Counted from the stretch's first letter, positions 1-8,902 are shown. The stretch: 57,213 nt of DNA from Marinilabilia sp. (GCF_016278715.1 NZ_JADQBH010000045.1:1-57213), one strand, 5' to 3'. The notes: generated by a model from the sequence alone, not told the origin. Program-made: numbers and translations.

Positions 1-7
1 TCTTTTT

Positions 8-1978
8 ATGAAGCAAATTTTACTTTTATTCGGGGCGTTGTGTTTTTCATTCTTTTCCCGGGCACAAATTGTTATCAACGAAGTTGATGCTGACAATCCA
101 AGTTATGATTATGAGGAATACATTGAACTTAAATCTGATGCTCCCAATTTCCCTCTGGATGGCTATGTAGTAGTATTGTTCAACGGAAGTAACGACGAAA
201 GTTATGATGCCTTTGATTTGGATGGCTATTCATCTGATGCTAACGGGCTGTTTGTCCTGGGGACTGAAGGAGTTTCTCCTTCCCCAGACCTGGTATTTTC
301 CAGTACCTCCAATGTCATTCAAAATGGAGCTGATGCGGTAGCATTATATCAGGCCAATGCCAGCGATTTTCCTTCCGGAACTCCACCAACGAAAACAAAC
401 CTCATGGATGCCCTTGTGTATGACACGAATGATTCGGACGATAGCGGTCTCCTGTCCGGACTAGGGGAATCTATCCAATATAATGAAGGTGCAAACGGAG
501 ACAAAGACAATCATTCAAATCAAAGAAAGGATGACGGAACTTATGAAGCAAAGGAACCCACTCCCGGAAAATTAAACTCAGGAGGTGGGATTCAACTTCC
601 ATCTGTGTCCATTTCAACCGAGCAAACTTCCTATACAGAAGGTGAAACATTTGATATTACATTTACCATATCCGAAAGTGTATCGGAAGATCTGACAATC
701 AACTTCAGCCTGACCAATGGGAGTTTTGACCAAAACGATTATTCAGGAAATCTGTCAGCCATCGTTTCCGCAGGCAACTCAACATCTTCTTCCTCAATTA
801 CGATAACAGACGATGCAGAAAACGAAGGAAATGAAACCATGACTGTTTCTTTGGTAAACCTAAACGAATTTTACGAAGCCTTTAATGACAATTATTCTGT
901 TACCATAGAGGATAATGATTTTGAAGTTAGTAATTTTGGAACCCCCATAAATCCAACATATTCAAATGTTTCTTCAACAGCTCCGGCCGACTATTACAGT
1001 ACTCTTGACGGATTGTCCGGACAAGCCTTAATAGATGAGATTGTAAGCATTATTGCTAATTCGTCCGTGGTTCGTGCACAAACTTATGGAGATGTATGGG
1101 ATATATTAAAAGAAGCGGATGAAAACCCTGAAAACAACAATGAAATCTGGATGCTTTATTCGGAGGCAGGAAGAGCCAAATCAGAGCAACAAGGCTCCGG
1201 GTCTAGTATCGGAAAATGGAACCGGGAACACATCTACCCGCAATCCCGGGGAGGCTTTTCAGATGGCACTTCAACCTATGCCGACGGAATAAATGTTTAT
1301 ATGACGACTGGCTCTTCCTATACAGCTCATGCTCATGCTGATGCCCATGCTCTGCGACCTGCCGATTCTTCGGTAAACTCTAGCCGTGGAAATGAAGACT
1401 ATGGAGACGATAGTGGCGAATATACCGGATCAACAGGGAATGCGGGAAGTTGGAAAGGAGATGTAGCAAGAGGTCTGTTTTATATGGCCTTAAGATATGA
1501 CGACTTAAGTTTAGTCCCAGACAATCCGGACAATTCGACAGTAGGCGAACTCGGAGATTTAGAAGACTTGCTTTTATGGGATGACACAGACATTCCGGAC
1601 GATTATGAGATGCATCGCAATAATGTTGTTTACGAGTGGCAACAAAACCGGAATCCGTTCATTGATCTTCCAAACCTGGCAGACTATATTTATGGACAAA
1701 AGCAAGAACAGGTCTTTAATTTAACAACCGCTATTTATGAAAAAGGGAAATACGAATTGAATGTAAGTGTATTCCCCAATCCAGCAGCTGATAGAATAAC
1801 TTTCTCAGGAATTTCGGATAACTGCAGCGTTGCTATCTATAGTATTACCGGTGAGCTGGTACTATCTGACCACCTCAGCCATCATTCATTAAACATCTCC
1901 AATCTCCTTCCAGGTATTTATTTATACAAAACTGGGGAAGCAGAAAACACATTGTCCGGCAGATTCCTCAAAGAATAA
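8..1978 (+). CDS. Secreted endonuclease I family nuclease with lamin-tail, Calx-beta-like and T9SS sorting domains
   Basis: A 656-aa secreted nuclease. Residues 1-19 form a signal peptide ending near SRAQ. Residues about 20-190 look like a lamin-tail domain (INEVDADNPS at the start, GLGESIQY later). Residues about 195-305 resemble a Calx-beta repeat (EGETFDITFTISE, then NEGNETMTVSL, ending in IEDNDF). Residues about 330-560 are the endonuclease I (NucM/Bsn) domain with the catalytic-type motif NREHIYPQSRGG near residue 402. The end (VFPNPAADRITF ... LLPGIYLYKT) is a type A T9SS C-terminal sorting domain, so export through the outer membrane and cleavage or anchoring are expected. Its likely role is extracellular nucleic-acid degradation for phosphate or nucleosides. 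The domain calls come from motif reading; the Calx-beta call is the least certain. Confidence 0.9.
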   Translation: MKQILLLFGALCFSFFSRAQIVINEVDADNPSYDYEEYIELKSDAPNFPLDGYVVVLFNGSNDESYDAFDLDGYSSDANGLFVLGTEGVSPSPDLVFSSTSNVIQNGADAVALYQANASDFPSGTPPTKTNLMDALVYDTNDSDDSGLLSGLGESIQYNEGANGDKDNHSNQRKDDGTYEAKEPTPGKLNSGGGIQLPSVSISTEQTSYTEGETFDITFTISESVSEDLTINFSLTNGSFDQNDYSGNLSAIVSAGNSTSSSSITITDDAENEGNETMTVSLVNLNEFYEAFNDNYSVTIEDNDFEVSNFGTPINPTYSNVSSTAPADYYSTLDGLSGQALIDEIVSIIANSSVVRAQTYGDVWDILKEADENPENNNEIWMLYSEAGRAKSEQQGSGSSIGKWNREHIYPQSRGGFSDGTSTYADGINVYMTTGSSYTAHAHADAHALRPADSSVNSSRGNEDYGDDSGEYTGSTGNAGSWKGDVARGLFYMALRYDDLSLVPDNPDNSTVGELGDLEDLLLWDDTDIPDDYEMHRNNVVYEWQQNRNPFIDLPNLADYIYGQKQEQVFNLTTAIYEKGKYELNVSVFPNPAADRITFSGISDNCSVAIYSITGELVLSDHLSHHSLNISNLLPGIYLYKTGEAENTLSGRFLKE

Positions 1979-2001
1979 GTGGTCTAAAATTGAAAAAAAA
2001 G

Positions 2002-2036
2002 AGAGGCTACCCTGACGAAAAGGTAGCCTCTTTGCT
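2002..2036 (+). terminator. Intrinsic terminator after the secreted nuclease
   Basis: A perfect 10-bp stem (agaggctacc at 2002-2011 with ggtagcctct at 2022-2031) is flanked by an A-run upstream and TTT downstream. It can act in either direction and lies 24 nt after the nuclease stop codon. Confidence 0.85.
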
Positions 2037-2409
2037 TGCTATATCCCTTAAAGGATCTTTGCTTTTTTATTTCTCCTATCTTCTGCCGTAGACAAATTAT
2101 ATTCTACAAAAGAGAAATGCTTTGCTAATGAATGCGGACAAATTACTATTTTTATGGTTAAATCTTTTTGAACCTTACGTCGCTTGGGTATGCTATATAT
2201 AATTGAAAAAAACGGAATCTGAAGAGCTCTTATGCTTATATTTGTCTGCATGATATGAGATATCGATACTAAAAATCTCGAATTTTCATTTTAAGATGCA
2301 TTTTCCCTTAACGATTCCGGAATCTGAATAACCATGAATACCTGTTTTTTTGAAGAATGAGAAAACTGCACCTTCATTCATCGCTCAACAATAAAAAGTA
2401 TTATTAAAA
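2037..2409. other. AT-rich intergenic stretch, no gene seen
   Basis: About 370 bases without a convincing gene. A 67-codon reverse-strand reading frame (2048-2251) has no recognisable domain and an AT-rich, low-complexity composition, so it was not called. The promoter of the following hydrolase gene must lie here, but I see no clear TAnnTTTG box. Confidence 0.5.
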
Positions 2410-3189
2410 ATGGGAAAAAACAACGAGGAAGATTGGTTTACGATTGAGCAAATTGATGATAATACTTTTGTGATAAGTGAATATAAGCACTGGGAAGAAA
2501 CTCATTGTTACGTTTTAAATGGAACAGAAAGGTGTCTATTAATTGACACGGGACTTGGAGTTGATAATATTTGGAGCCAAGTACAAAAACTGACAGATAA
2601 ACCCGTTACTGTAGTTACAACACACGTACACTATGACCACTTTGGCGGACATAAATATTTTTCTGACTTTTATGTACACGAAGCAGAAACAGAATGGATT
2701 AACGGAGGATTTCCCTTGACATTAGAACAGGTGCGCAATTTCTTGATAGAAGAGCCGTGCGATTTCCCAAAGGATTTTGATGTCAATAATTATTTTCTTT
2801 TTGAAGGAATTCCGTCAAGAGTGCTTAAAGATTACGATTTAATTGAATTGGGAGGACGGACAATACAAGTTTTGCACACACCTGGACATTCCCCGGGGCA
2901 TATGTGCTTTTTCGAAAAAAGTAAAGGATATTTGTACACAGGTGATTTAGTTTATATCGGGGAATTGTTTGCGTATTACCCGTCAACAGACCCGGTTGCC
3001 TATATGAATTCAATAAAAAAATTGTTGCCGTTACCGATAAGAAAAATTTTACCAGCACATCATGACTTAATGGTTCCATTATCAATAATTAAAGACATGG
3101 ACAGAGCATTCACTGACTTGTACAATATGGGTAAACTTAAACATGGAAGTGGTATCTTTTCCTATCAGAATTTTGGAATAAAACTTTAA
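2410..3189 (+). CDS. Metallo-beta-lactamase-fold hydrolase
   Basis: A 259-aa cytoplasmic protein of the metallo-beta-lactamase superfamily. The metal-binding signature THVHYDHFGGH (residues about 70-81) matches HxHxDH. Further ligands are likely the His in TPGHSPGHM (about 157-165), the Asp in YTGDLVY (about 177-183), and the His of PAHHD near residue 217. There is no signal peptide. The layout resembles small glyoxalase II/YcbL-like hydrolases, but the substrate cannot be told from sequence. It stands alone between two intergenic regions of more than 250 bp. The start is the ATG that follows an A-rich leader; no Shine-Dalgarno is seen. Confidence 0.85.
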   Translation: MGKNNEEDWFTIEQIDDNTFVISEYKHWEETHCYVLNGTERCLLIDTGLGVDNIWSQVQKLTDKPVTVVTTHVHYDHFGGHKYFSDFYVHEAETEWINGGFPLTLEQVRNFLIEEPCDFPKDFDVNNYFLFEGIPSRVLKDYDLIELGGRTIQVLHTPGHSPGHMCFFEKSKGYLYTGDLVYIGELFAYYPSTDPVAYMNSIKKLLPLPIRKILPAHHDLMVPLSIIKDMDRAFTDLYNMGKLKHGSGIFSYQNFGIKL

Positions 3190-3400
3190 GAAAAAAATGT
3201 AGGAAAAAGAAATGATAAAAACCAGACATTAACAGCCCCGTCCTGCCTGATGAAATCACAACGGGTTGGAGTTTTGGCTGACTGCATTGGTGCCCCGGGA
3301 AGCAGAACATCGGCACCATATTGTTCTGCATGTTGTGGTTAATATTATGAGTGATTTGTGGCCTGCATGTATGGTTTTGTAATGGAGTAAATATCAACTG

Positions 3401-3430
3401 TCTGTAATCCCGAATCTTCGGGATTACAGA
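3401..3430. repeat. Perfect 14-bp palindrome upstream of the secreted NH-like gene
   Basis: The arms tctgtaatcccgaa (3401-3414) and ttcgggattacaga (3417-3430) are perfect complements around a 2-nt centre. There is no T-run after it, so a classical terminator is unlikely. It ends 26 nt before the ATG at 3457 and could be a 5'-UTR hairpin or a REP-like dispersed element. Confidence 0.6.
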
Positions 3431-3456
3431 GCATTGCAATTAAAAGTCTAAAAAAA

Positions 3457-4314
3457 ATGAAGTTAAAAACACTAGTGTTATTCGTAGCAGTAACTTTATT
3501 AATGTCCTATAGCAGCTTCACATTGGCTAATGGGTCTTCAATAGCAGGAAGCTTTAGCATCGAAAAGGACTTATTGTTAGTTCAATTTGATTGTAAAACT
3601 GATGTGGATGATCTTCATACAGTGGCAGCCTTAGTTACTTTGATGTCCGATTCATCCTTTTACAAAATGAACTATCATGCAGTGGCGGGTGCTTATGGGA
3701 TTCAGGATGGTTTGTATGTTCCTCCTAATGCATTGTTTCAGGAGGCATTTGGAAACAACTGGACCGATGCCCATGAGAATTTTGAAAAGGCTGTTGAGAA
3801 GGTCAAAGTTGTTGTGAAGCCCATCCTTGCAAACAATGGAGATATCTGGATTGCAGATGCCGGCCAATCTGATTTTTCGGCAGCTTTGATAAAAGCTATT
3901 CAGACTGATTTTCCTGAAATAAATACTTCTCAACGCTTTCATGTGGTTCAGCACAGTAGTTGGAATGAGGAAGTAACTACTCCGGAATGTCTGCAATTTG
4001 TGAAAACGAATGCTGATTATCACAAAATTCCTGATGGAAATGCCGTTGGAAACGGAACACCGGGATTCCGGTCGCTTGAAAATATTCAGTTGAATAATAG
4101 TATGATGAATCCGGAATTGCTCGAAATATGGCAACTTGCAATGGATTTAGCCAACCAATATAATGGTAAAGAGGGACGTTACAACAATGAGGCCATTGCG
4201 GCAGGGGGAATGGATTTTTCTGACCTTTCTGAAGTTTGTTGGATCCTGGGCTTGCAGGAGATTAAGGATGTGGAACATTTTTTTGAGCGTTATACTTTTT
4301 ACAATAATCTTTAA
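3457..4314 (+). CDS. Secreted protein with nucleoside-hydrolase-like aspartate motif
   Basis: A 285-aa protein with an N-terminal signal peptide (MKLKTLVLFVAVTLLMSYSS, cleavage probably near residue 24). After the leader comes VQFDCKTDVDDLHTVAAL (residues about 44-61), which resembles the DxDxxDD calcium-binding motif at the N terminus of IU-type nucleoside hydrolases. A second strand-like segment, GDIWIADAGQSDFSAALIKAI (about 128-148), fits the same Rossmann-like fold. The remaining active-site pattern is not clear enough to assign a substrate. It could be a periplasmic hydrolase of the nucleoside-hydrolase superfamily or a relative that has lost activity. It follows the 3401-3430 palindrome and has no evident operon partner. 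Confidence 0.6.
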   Translation: MKLKTLVLFVAVTLLMSYSSFTLANGSSIAGSFSIEKDLLLVQFDCKTDVDDLHTVAALVTLMSDSSFYKMNYHAVAGAYGIQDGLYVPPNALFQEAFGNNWTDAHENFEKAVEKVKVVVKPILANNGDIWIADAGQSDFSAALIKAIQTDFPEINTSQRFHVVQHSSWNEEVTTPECLQFVKTNADYHKIPDGNAVGNGTPGFRSLENIQLNNSMMNPELLEIWQLAMDLANQYNGKEGRYNNEAIAAGGMDFSDLSEVCWILGLQEIKDVEHFFERYTFYNNL

Positions 4315-4580
4315 AAAAACCTACAAAATTAAACGGGATTATCCATTTCAATTAATAGAAGTTTTGGAAGAGAAGGTTGCAGAACCTTTCGCCCCTTTTT
4401 CTATTAATAGACCTGCCTAGGATCTGTAGAACGGTGTCATAGCGCAATCTTCTTTCAAAAAAAATGTTTCTCCGGATAATAGTAACATTTTATCGTATTT
4501 TTGTTCGCATAATTTTTAAAACCGAATGCAATTCCGGAAACCTTTGAACAAAAAACAGGATTAAAACTGAAACAAAAACC

Positions 4581-5108
4581 ATGAAAAAATTAATTTTTAG
4601 CTTAACCATTCTTTTTATTGCTGCAATTTTCTCATTATCTGCATTCAGCCAGAATTACGATGTTGTTAAAAAAGGGCAGCAGGTCCCTGAATTTTCGATT
4701 GACCAGAATGGGCACTCTTTCAGTATTTCCGATTTCAAGGGAAGCGTGGTGTTGATTAATTTTTTCGCAACATGGTGCGGCCCTTGTCTCAAGGAGATGC
4801 CATTTCTTCAAAAGGATGTATGGGAGAAATTCAACGATAAGAACAACTTTAAGATGCTGGCAATAGGCAGGGGCCATAACTTTGTCGAGGTTGCTGCATT
4901 TAAGGAAAGTAAAAATCTCGGATTTCCGGTGTATGGCGATAAAAATAAAAGCATCTATGAAAAGTTTGCTACCAGCTATATTCCACGTAATTACATCGTG
5001 GATGCCAGGGGTAAAATTGTTTATGCTTCGGTTGGATTTTCTGAGGAAGAGTTTAGTAAAATGGTTGATATCTTAGACCGCTTGATTTCTGCCGACGACA
5101 AGGACTAA
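4581..5108 (+). CDS. TlpA-like thiol-disulfide oxidoreductase (secreted thioredoxin)
   Basis: A 175-aa protein with a signal peptide (residues 1-24, ending SAFSQ) and a thioredoxin fold of the AhpC/TSA-TlpA type. The active site is ATWCGPCLKEMPF (residues about 68-80), the CxxC redox pair typical of periplasmic TlpA/ResA proteins. Later SYIPRNYIVDARGKIVY carries the expected cis-proline region (IPRNYIVD). It probably reduces disulfides or haem-ligating cysteines of exported proteins. It lies 49 bp upstream of the nitroreductase gene, which has its own promoter-like sequence, so co-transcription is optional. Confidence 0.88.
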   Translation: MKKLIFSLTILFIAAIFSLSAFSQNYDVVKKGQQVPEFSIDQNGHSFSISDFKGSVVLINFFATWCGPCLKEMPFLQKDVWEKFNDKNNFKMLAIGRGHNFVEVAAFKESKNLGFPVYGDKNKSIYEKFATSYIPRNYIVDARGKIVYASVGFSEEEFSKMVDILDRLISADDKD

Positions 5109-5111
5109 ATG

Positions 5112-5140
5112 TTGTATCGCGAATCTTTTTTGTAGTTTTG
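5112..5140 (+). promoter_or_regulatory. Bacteroidota-type promoter for the nitroreductase gene
   Basis: TTG at 5112-5114, an 18-bp spacer, then TAGTTTTG at 5133-5140 (consensus TAnnTTTG). It lies 17 bp before the ATG at 5158. Confidence 0.55.
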
Positions 5141-5157
5141 CACAAAAGCAATTTATT

Positions 5158-5901
5158 ATGATGGATGTACTTCTAAATCATCGAACAATTCGTAAATATA
5201 CCAACCAATCTATTGATGATGCCCTCCTGAATGAAATTCTTAATGCCGGTACCCGTGCTTCCACCACCGGAAATATGCAGGTTTACAGTATCGTGGTTAC
5301 CCGTGATGAAGAAATGAAGGAAAAGCTGGCTCCCACCCATTTTGGGCAGCCTGTTTTTAAGAACGCTCCTTTATCGTTGACTTTCTGTGCCGATTTTAAC
5401 CGGTTCAATAAATGGTGTCGTCAGCGCAATGCGGAGCCGGGATACGACAATTTTCAGTCGTTTGTTGCTGCGTTCATTGATGCGCTGTTGGTGGCACAAA
5501 ATGTTTGTGTGGCTGCAGAATCAAAAGGGTTAGGTGTTTGTTATCTGGGGACAGTAACCTACAATGCCGATAAAATCATTGATATCCTCCGTTTGCCTAA
5601 AGGAGTGGTACCCGTGGCTACCGTCACACTTGGCTGGCCCGATGAAAATCCGGAGCAAGTGGAGCGTTTGCCATTAGAGGCAGTGGTGCATCAGGAAACT
5701 TACAAGGATTATTCTGAAAAGGATATTGACCGTCTTTATGCAGAGAAGGAAGACCTTGAGGCCAATAAGCAGTTTGTTGCCGAAAACAGCAAGGAAACTT
5801 TAGCTCAGGTATTTACCGATATTCGGTACACGAAGGCGAATAACGAACATTTCAGTAAAGTTTATCTGGACGTCCTGAAAAAACAGGGTTTTCTGAAATA
5901 G
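5158..5901 (+). CDS. Nitroreductase-family FMN oxidoreductase (NfsA-like)
   Basis: A 247-aa soluble flavoprotein of the nitroreductase family. The N terminus LLNHRTIRKYTNQSI (residues 4-18) holds the FMN-phosphate-binding Arg pair, and RASTTGNMQ (about 33-41) matches the ST.GN.Q FMN loop. GLGVCYLGTV (about 125-134) is the second FMN contact region, and the C-terminal tail after residue 190 is extended as in NfsA/FRP enzymes. It probably uses NAD(P)H to reduce quinones, flavins or nitro compounds. The ATG at 5158 is followed directly by a second ATG, so the start could be either. It ends just before a strong terminator. Confidence 0.85.
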   Translation: MMDVLLNHRTIRKYTNQSIDDALLNEILNAGTRASTTGNMQVYSIVVTRDEEMKEKLAPTHFGQPVFKNAPLSLTFCADFNRFNKWCRQRNAEPGYDNFQSFVAAFIDALLVAQNVCVAAESKGLGVCYLGTVTYNADKIIDILRLPKGVVPVATVTLGWPDENPEQVERLPLEAVVHQETYKDYSEKDIDRLYAEKEDLEANKQFVAENSKETLAQVFTDIRYTKANNEHFSKVYLDVLKKQGFLK

Positions 5902-5910
5902 AAAAAAATA

Positions 5911-5950
5911 AGTCAGGGCTTCACACGCAGTGAAACCCTGACTGCTTTAT
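5911..5950 (+). terminator. Intrinsic terminator after the nitroreductase
   Basis: The arms agtcagggcttcac (5911-5924) and gtgaaaccctgact (5930-5943) form a 14-bp stem with one mismatch. It is preceded by an A-run and followed by gctttatttt. Confidence 0.8.
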
Positions 5951-6115
5951 TTTGCGAATTATTGTGTCGTCTGTTTTTATTGTGTGTGGCTTTAACTTTT
6001 TCACATCACAAACCCCGGTGTTATTTTGTGAAACAGCATTCCCTGATTTTTTCTACTCTGATTTCCTGGACTCTAGTCCATAACCTCCATTCTCAATCAA
6101 TCTAATGTTCTTCGG

Positions 6116-7192
6116 TTAGTGCGAAAACCGAACCCCAATTTGCTGCCCCAGCTCTCTTAAGTCTTTTATTACAGACTCTAAAACCGGAATTCCATTGGCA
6201 AGTCGTTCCTTTTCCAGTTCACGCTCCGGATCGCCGGGTATCAGCACTTTTTGTCCGGGAATAACAGGTTCCGCATTTCTGAATGTTTCAATCCAGCGAT
6301 CCATTTCTTCTTTAAATTCACCAGCCGGCCGAAATGCATCAATACGCATGGCCCCGATAAAATGTCCGATGCCTTCACCAACCTGATGAGCCGGTGGTTC
6401 CAGGAAAGCAACAAACGGAGGAACCCATGGGCCGTAATTGGCTCCCGAAAGCACTCCGGAGAAAATATCCACCATGGCACCCAGGCAATAGCCTTTATGA
6501 CTGCCATGTGTCCGGTCGCTACCCAGCGGCAACATTGCTCCTCCTTTTTTTAGTACTTCCGCATCATTAGAGGAGATTCCGTCTCTGTCCTGAGCCCAGC
6601 CTTCAGGAATGTCTTTTCCCTGTCGATTTAGAACTTCCAGTTTGCCGTTGGCAACAGGTGTGGTGGCCATATCTATTACCACCGGGGGCTGATGCAGGGC
6701 AGGGATGGCTACTGCAATGGGATTGGTGCCCAACAGCCTGCTTTTAGAAAAAGTAGGGGAGACCAAAGGACTTGCATTGGTCAGAGAAATGCCTATCATG
6801 TCGTGTTCCAAAGCAAGCATGGCATGATATCCGGCAATGCCAAAATGGTTGCTGTTGCGGATAGCTACCCATCCTGTTCCTGCAACCCTGGCTTTCTCAA
6901 TGGCCTTTTTCATGGCCTCCGGAGCTACCATTAAACCAGGGCCCTGGTCCCCATCTATTACTGCAGTTGAAGGGGTTTCATGAACTATCTTTGGTTCAGG
7001 GCTGGCATTCAGCCTTTTTTGCTCCCAAAGACGAACGTATCCGCTTAGCCGGGCCACTCCATGAGAGTCAACTCCCCGAAGGTCTGCAGCGTTCAGAACA
7101 TCTGCAGCTCTTTCAGCCTGAGAGGGCGAAGCACCTATCTTTTTAAATATTTCTGTGGTAAATTTTTTCAGGTAAATTGAAGGAATGAGCAT
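6116..7192 (-). CDS. Malate/L-lactate dehydrogenase family (Ldh_2) oxidoreductase
   Basis: A 358-aa NAD(P)-dependent oxidoreductase of the Ldh_2 (MDH2/YlbC/AllD) family, not related to classical lactate or malate dehydrogenases. Conserved blocks are LRGVDSHGVARL (residues about 38-49, with the family's catalytic His), RNSNHFGIAGYHA (about 107-119, second key His), GTNPIAVAIP (about 155-164), and DRTHGSHKGYCLGAMVD (about 225-241). The likely reaction is reversible reduction of a 2-oxo acid such as oxaloacetate, pyruvate or ureidoglycolate-type substrates; specificity cannot be fixed. It is transcribed opposite to its neighbours. The ATG is chosen because the family starts close to this position. 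Confidence 0.9.
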   Translation of the reverse strand: MLIPSIYLKKFTTEIFKKIGASPSQAERAADVLNAADLRGVDSHGVARLSGYVRLWEQKRLNASPEPKIVHETPSTAVIDGDQGPGLMVAPEAMKKAIEKARVAGTGWVAIRNSNHFGIAGYHAMLALEHDMIGISLTNASPLVSPTFSKSRLLGTNPIAVAIPALHQPPVVIDMATTPVANGKLEVLNRQGKDIPEGWAQDRDGISSNDAEVLKKGGAMLPLGSDRTHGSHKGYCLGAMVDIFSGVLSGANYGPWVPPFVAFLEPPAHQVGEGIGHFIGAMRIDAFRPAGEFKEEMDRWIETFRNAEPVIPGQKVLIPGDPERELEKERLANGIPVLESVIKDLRELGQQIGVRFSH

Positions 7193-7340
7193 AAAGATTA
7201 TATTTCTTGTGTCGGTAAGAAGGAGACGGTGCTAAAATACAATTATTTATAGTTGACAAACGCAACCAAATTCATTTTTTTGCATCTAATTTTTGGTTTT
7301 TAATCGCTTTTGTCCGGGGACAATTGAAAAATTGAGATTT

Positions 7341-7437
7341 AGATTGCTTCGGTTCACTCGTAACGACCCCATTTTAACGGGATGAGGTGGGTAATATCAT
7401 TTTAATGCCTGTCATTGCGAACCAAGTGAAGCAATCT
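7341..7437. repeat. Imperfect inverted repeat of the tcattgcga...gaagcaatct type
   Basis: The left arm 7341-7367 (agattgcttcggttcact...) is the imperfect reverse complement of the right arm 7411-7437 (gtcattgcgaacc...gaagcaatct), separated by about 43 bp. This sequence type is a familiar dispersed chromosomal repeat in many bacteria. The element lies just upstream of the serpin gene and produces an artificial in-frame extension of its reading frame. Confidence 0.6.
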
Positions 7438-7497
7438 CTTTTCTTTAACCGTTCACCTGTGGTTTTTATTTATCATTTAACTTCAAAAAATACCATC

Positions 7498-8712
7498 ATG
7501 ATACGAGTATTCATCATCACACTAATGATAACATTTTTAACCGGTTGCAGCTGGTTCGATAATGATGAGGAACCTGTGAAAAAAGATTTTGACCTGAAAT
7601 CACTCGAAGTATTGGAAGCTACCGACCGATTTGGGTGGGAACTCCTTGAGTCCGTTAATGCGGATGCCAAAGCGGGTGAGAATGTTGTGATCTCTTCTTT
7701 TAGTGTTGCTCAGGCTTTGGGGATGACCACCAACGGGGCTGACGGTGAAACACTTGACCAGATGCTGGAGGTGATGGATTTTGGCGAGGTGGAGACGATG
7801 AATTCGGCTTTTAAAAATATCAGGGAAGTATTGAAATCAGCCGACTCTAATGTTGATATTGAGGTGGCCAATTCGGTCTGGTATAAGGAATCTTTGCCTG
7901 CTAAAAAGGAATTTGGAGAGGTTGTTGAAAAATATTATGATGCAGCTTTTCGTGGCGTGGATTTTTCCGATAAGGAAAGGACTAAAAATCTTATTAACAG
8001 TTGGGTAAAGGATAAAACCAGGGGGAAGATTCCCACCATCATAGATGAAATCAGCGATCAACAATATATGTTTCTGGTGAATGCTGTTTATTTTCTGGGG
8101 AAATGGCAGTATCAGTTCGATAAATCGGATACACGGGACCAGGACTTCTATTTGTTCGATGGTTCTGTGGTACAGGTTCCTATGATGAATCAGGAACTGG
8201 AAATTAAATATTTTTCGGATGCTGATCTCCGGGCTGTAAAAATGCCGTACGGTGATGGTTCTTTCTTCATGATTGTAGCTCTCCCCGAAGGTGATACTAC
8301 GGTAGATCAGGTGATTGAAAATATGACCACTGAGAAGTGGGCTTCCATTTCGGAAAATATGAACGAGCGAAATCTAAAACTTTTCATGCCCCGATTCGAA
8401 GTGGAATGTAAGTATCTTCTGAATTCCAATTTAATCAGTATGGGTATGGAACTCCCTTTCTCCTTATTCAGCGCTGATTTTTCCAACATGATCGATGCAC
8501 CTGTTTTTATTAGCAAAGTCAACCACAAAACTTACATTAAAGTGGATGAAGAAGGTACCGAGGCAGCGGCGGCCACCAGTGTGGGTATGGTTGTTACTTC
8601 TGTAGGTCCTGAATTGCCCGAATTCAGAGTTGATCGCCCATTTTTCTTTGCTATCGGAGAAGAGAAAAGCGGTGCTATTCTCTTCTCCGGAAAAATTGAA
8701 AATCCTTTGTGA
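7498..8712 (+). CDS. Serpin-family protease inhibitor, lipoprotein
   Basis: A 404-aa serpin. The start is the ATG at 7498, because it begins a lipoprotein signal peptide (MIRVFIITLMITFLTGC) with lipobox LTGC and Cys17. The longer frame from a GTG at 7387 reads through a repeat element. The body carries serpin landmarks: NVVISSFSVAQALGM (helix B region), NAVYFLGKWQYQF (strand 3A), and the terminal RPFFFAIGEEKSGAILFSGKI. The reactive-centre loop hinge reads EEGTEAAAAT, the small-residue pattern of inhibitory serpins. Counting 15 residues from the hinge Gly puts P1 near Thr or Val, which would suit an elastase-like target, but the loop is slightly longer than in antitrypsin so this is uncertain. 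Expected location is the outer membrane or cell surface. Confidence 0.93.
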   Translation: MIRVFIITLMITFLTGCSWFDNDEEPVKKDFDLKSLEVLEATDRFGWELLESVNADAKAGENVVISSFSVAQALGMTTNGADGETLDQMLEVMDFGEVETMNSAFKNIREVLKSADSNVDIEVANSVWYKESLPAKKEFGEVVEKYYDAAFRGVDFSDKERTKNLINSWVKDKTRGKIPTIIDEISDQQYMFLVNAVYFLGKWQYQFDKSDTRDQDFYLFDGSVVQVPMMNQELEIKYFSDADLRAVKMPYGDGSFFMIVALPEGDTTVDQVIENMTTEKWASISENMNERNLKLFMPRFEVECKYLLNSNLISMGMELPFSLFSADFSNMIDAPVFISKVNHKTYIKVDEEGTEAAAATSVGMVVTSVGPELPEFRVDRPFFFAIGEEKSGAILFSGKIENPL

Positions 8713-8720
8713 TGTTCAAC

Positions 8721-8808
8721 TGTAAGCAACTCTTAAAGGCAAGAACGATAAGTTAACTGTCACATCCCTATAATGCTTCAGGTTCCATGTCTCAAAGAGT
8801 TGCTTGCA
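8721..8808. repeat. 14-bp inverted repeat with about 60-bp spacer
   Basis: The arms tgtaagcaactctt (8721-8734) and aagagttgcttgca (8795-8808) pair at 13 of 14 positions. It starts 9 bp after the serpin stop codon. It may be a small repeat element or MITE relic; no T-run follows. Confidence 0.45.
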
Positions 8809-8902
8809 AATTTCTTTCGCTCTTTCAGGAATCTGAATTCCTCTTAATAGGGGCATCTCAGGATTGTTCTTTTCGCAGTTCCAAGCCAGAATTATCCAAC
8901 TA

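Noticed and set aside
2048-2251. 67-codon reverse frame after the first gene
   Set aside because: AT-rich, no family, no start signal.
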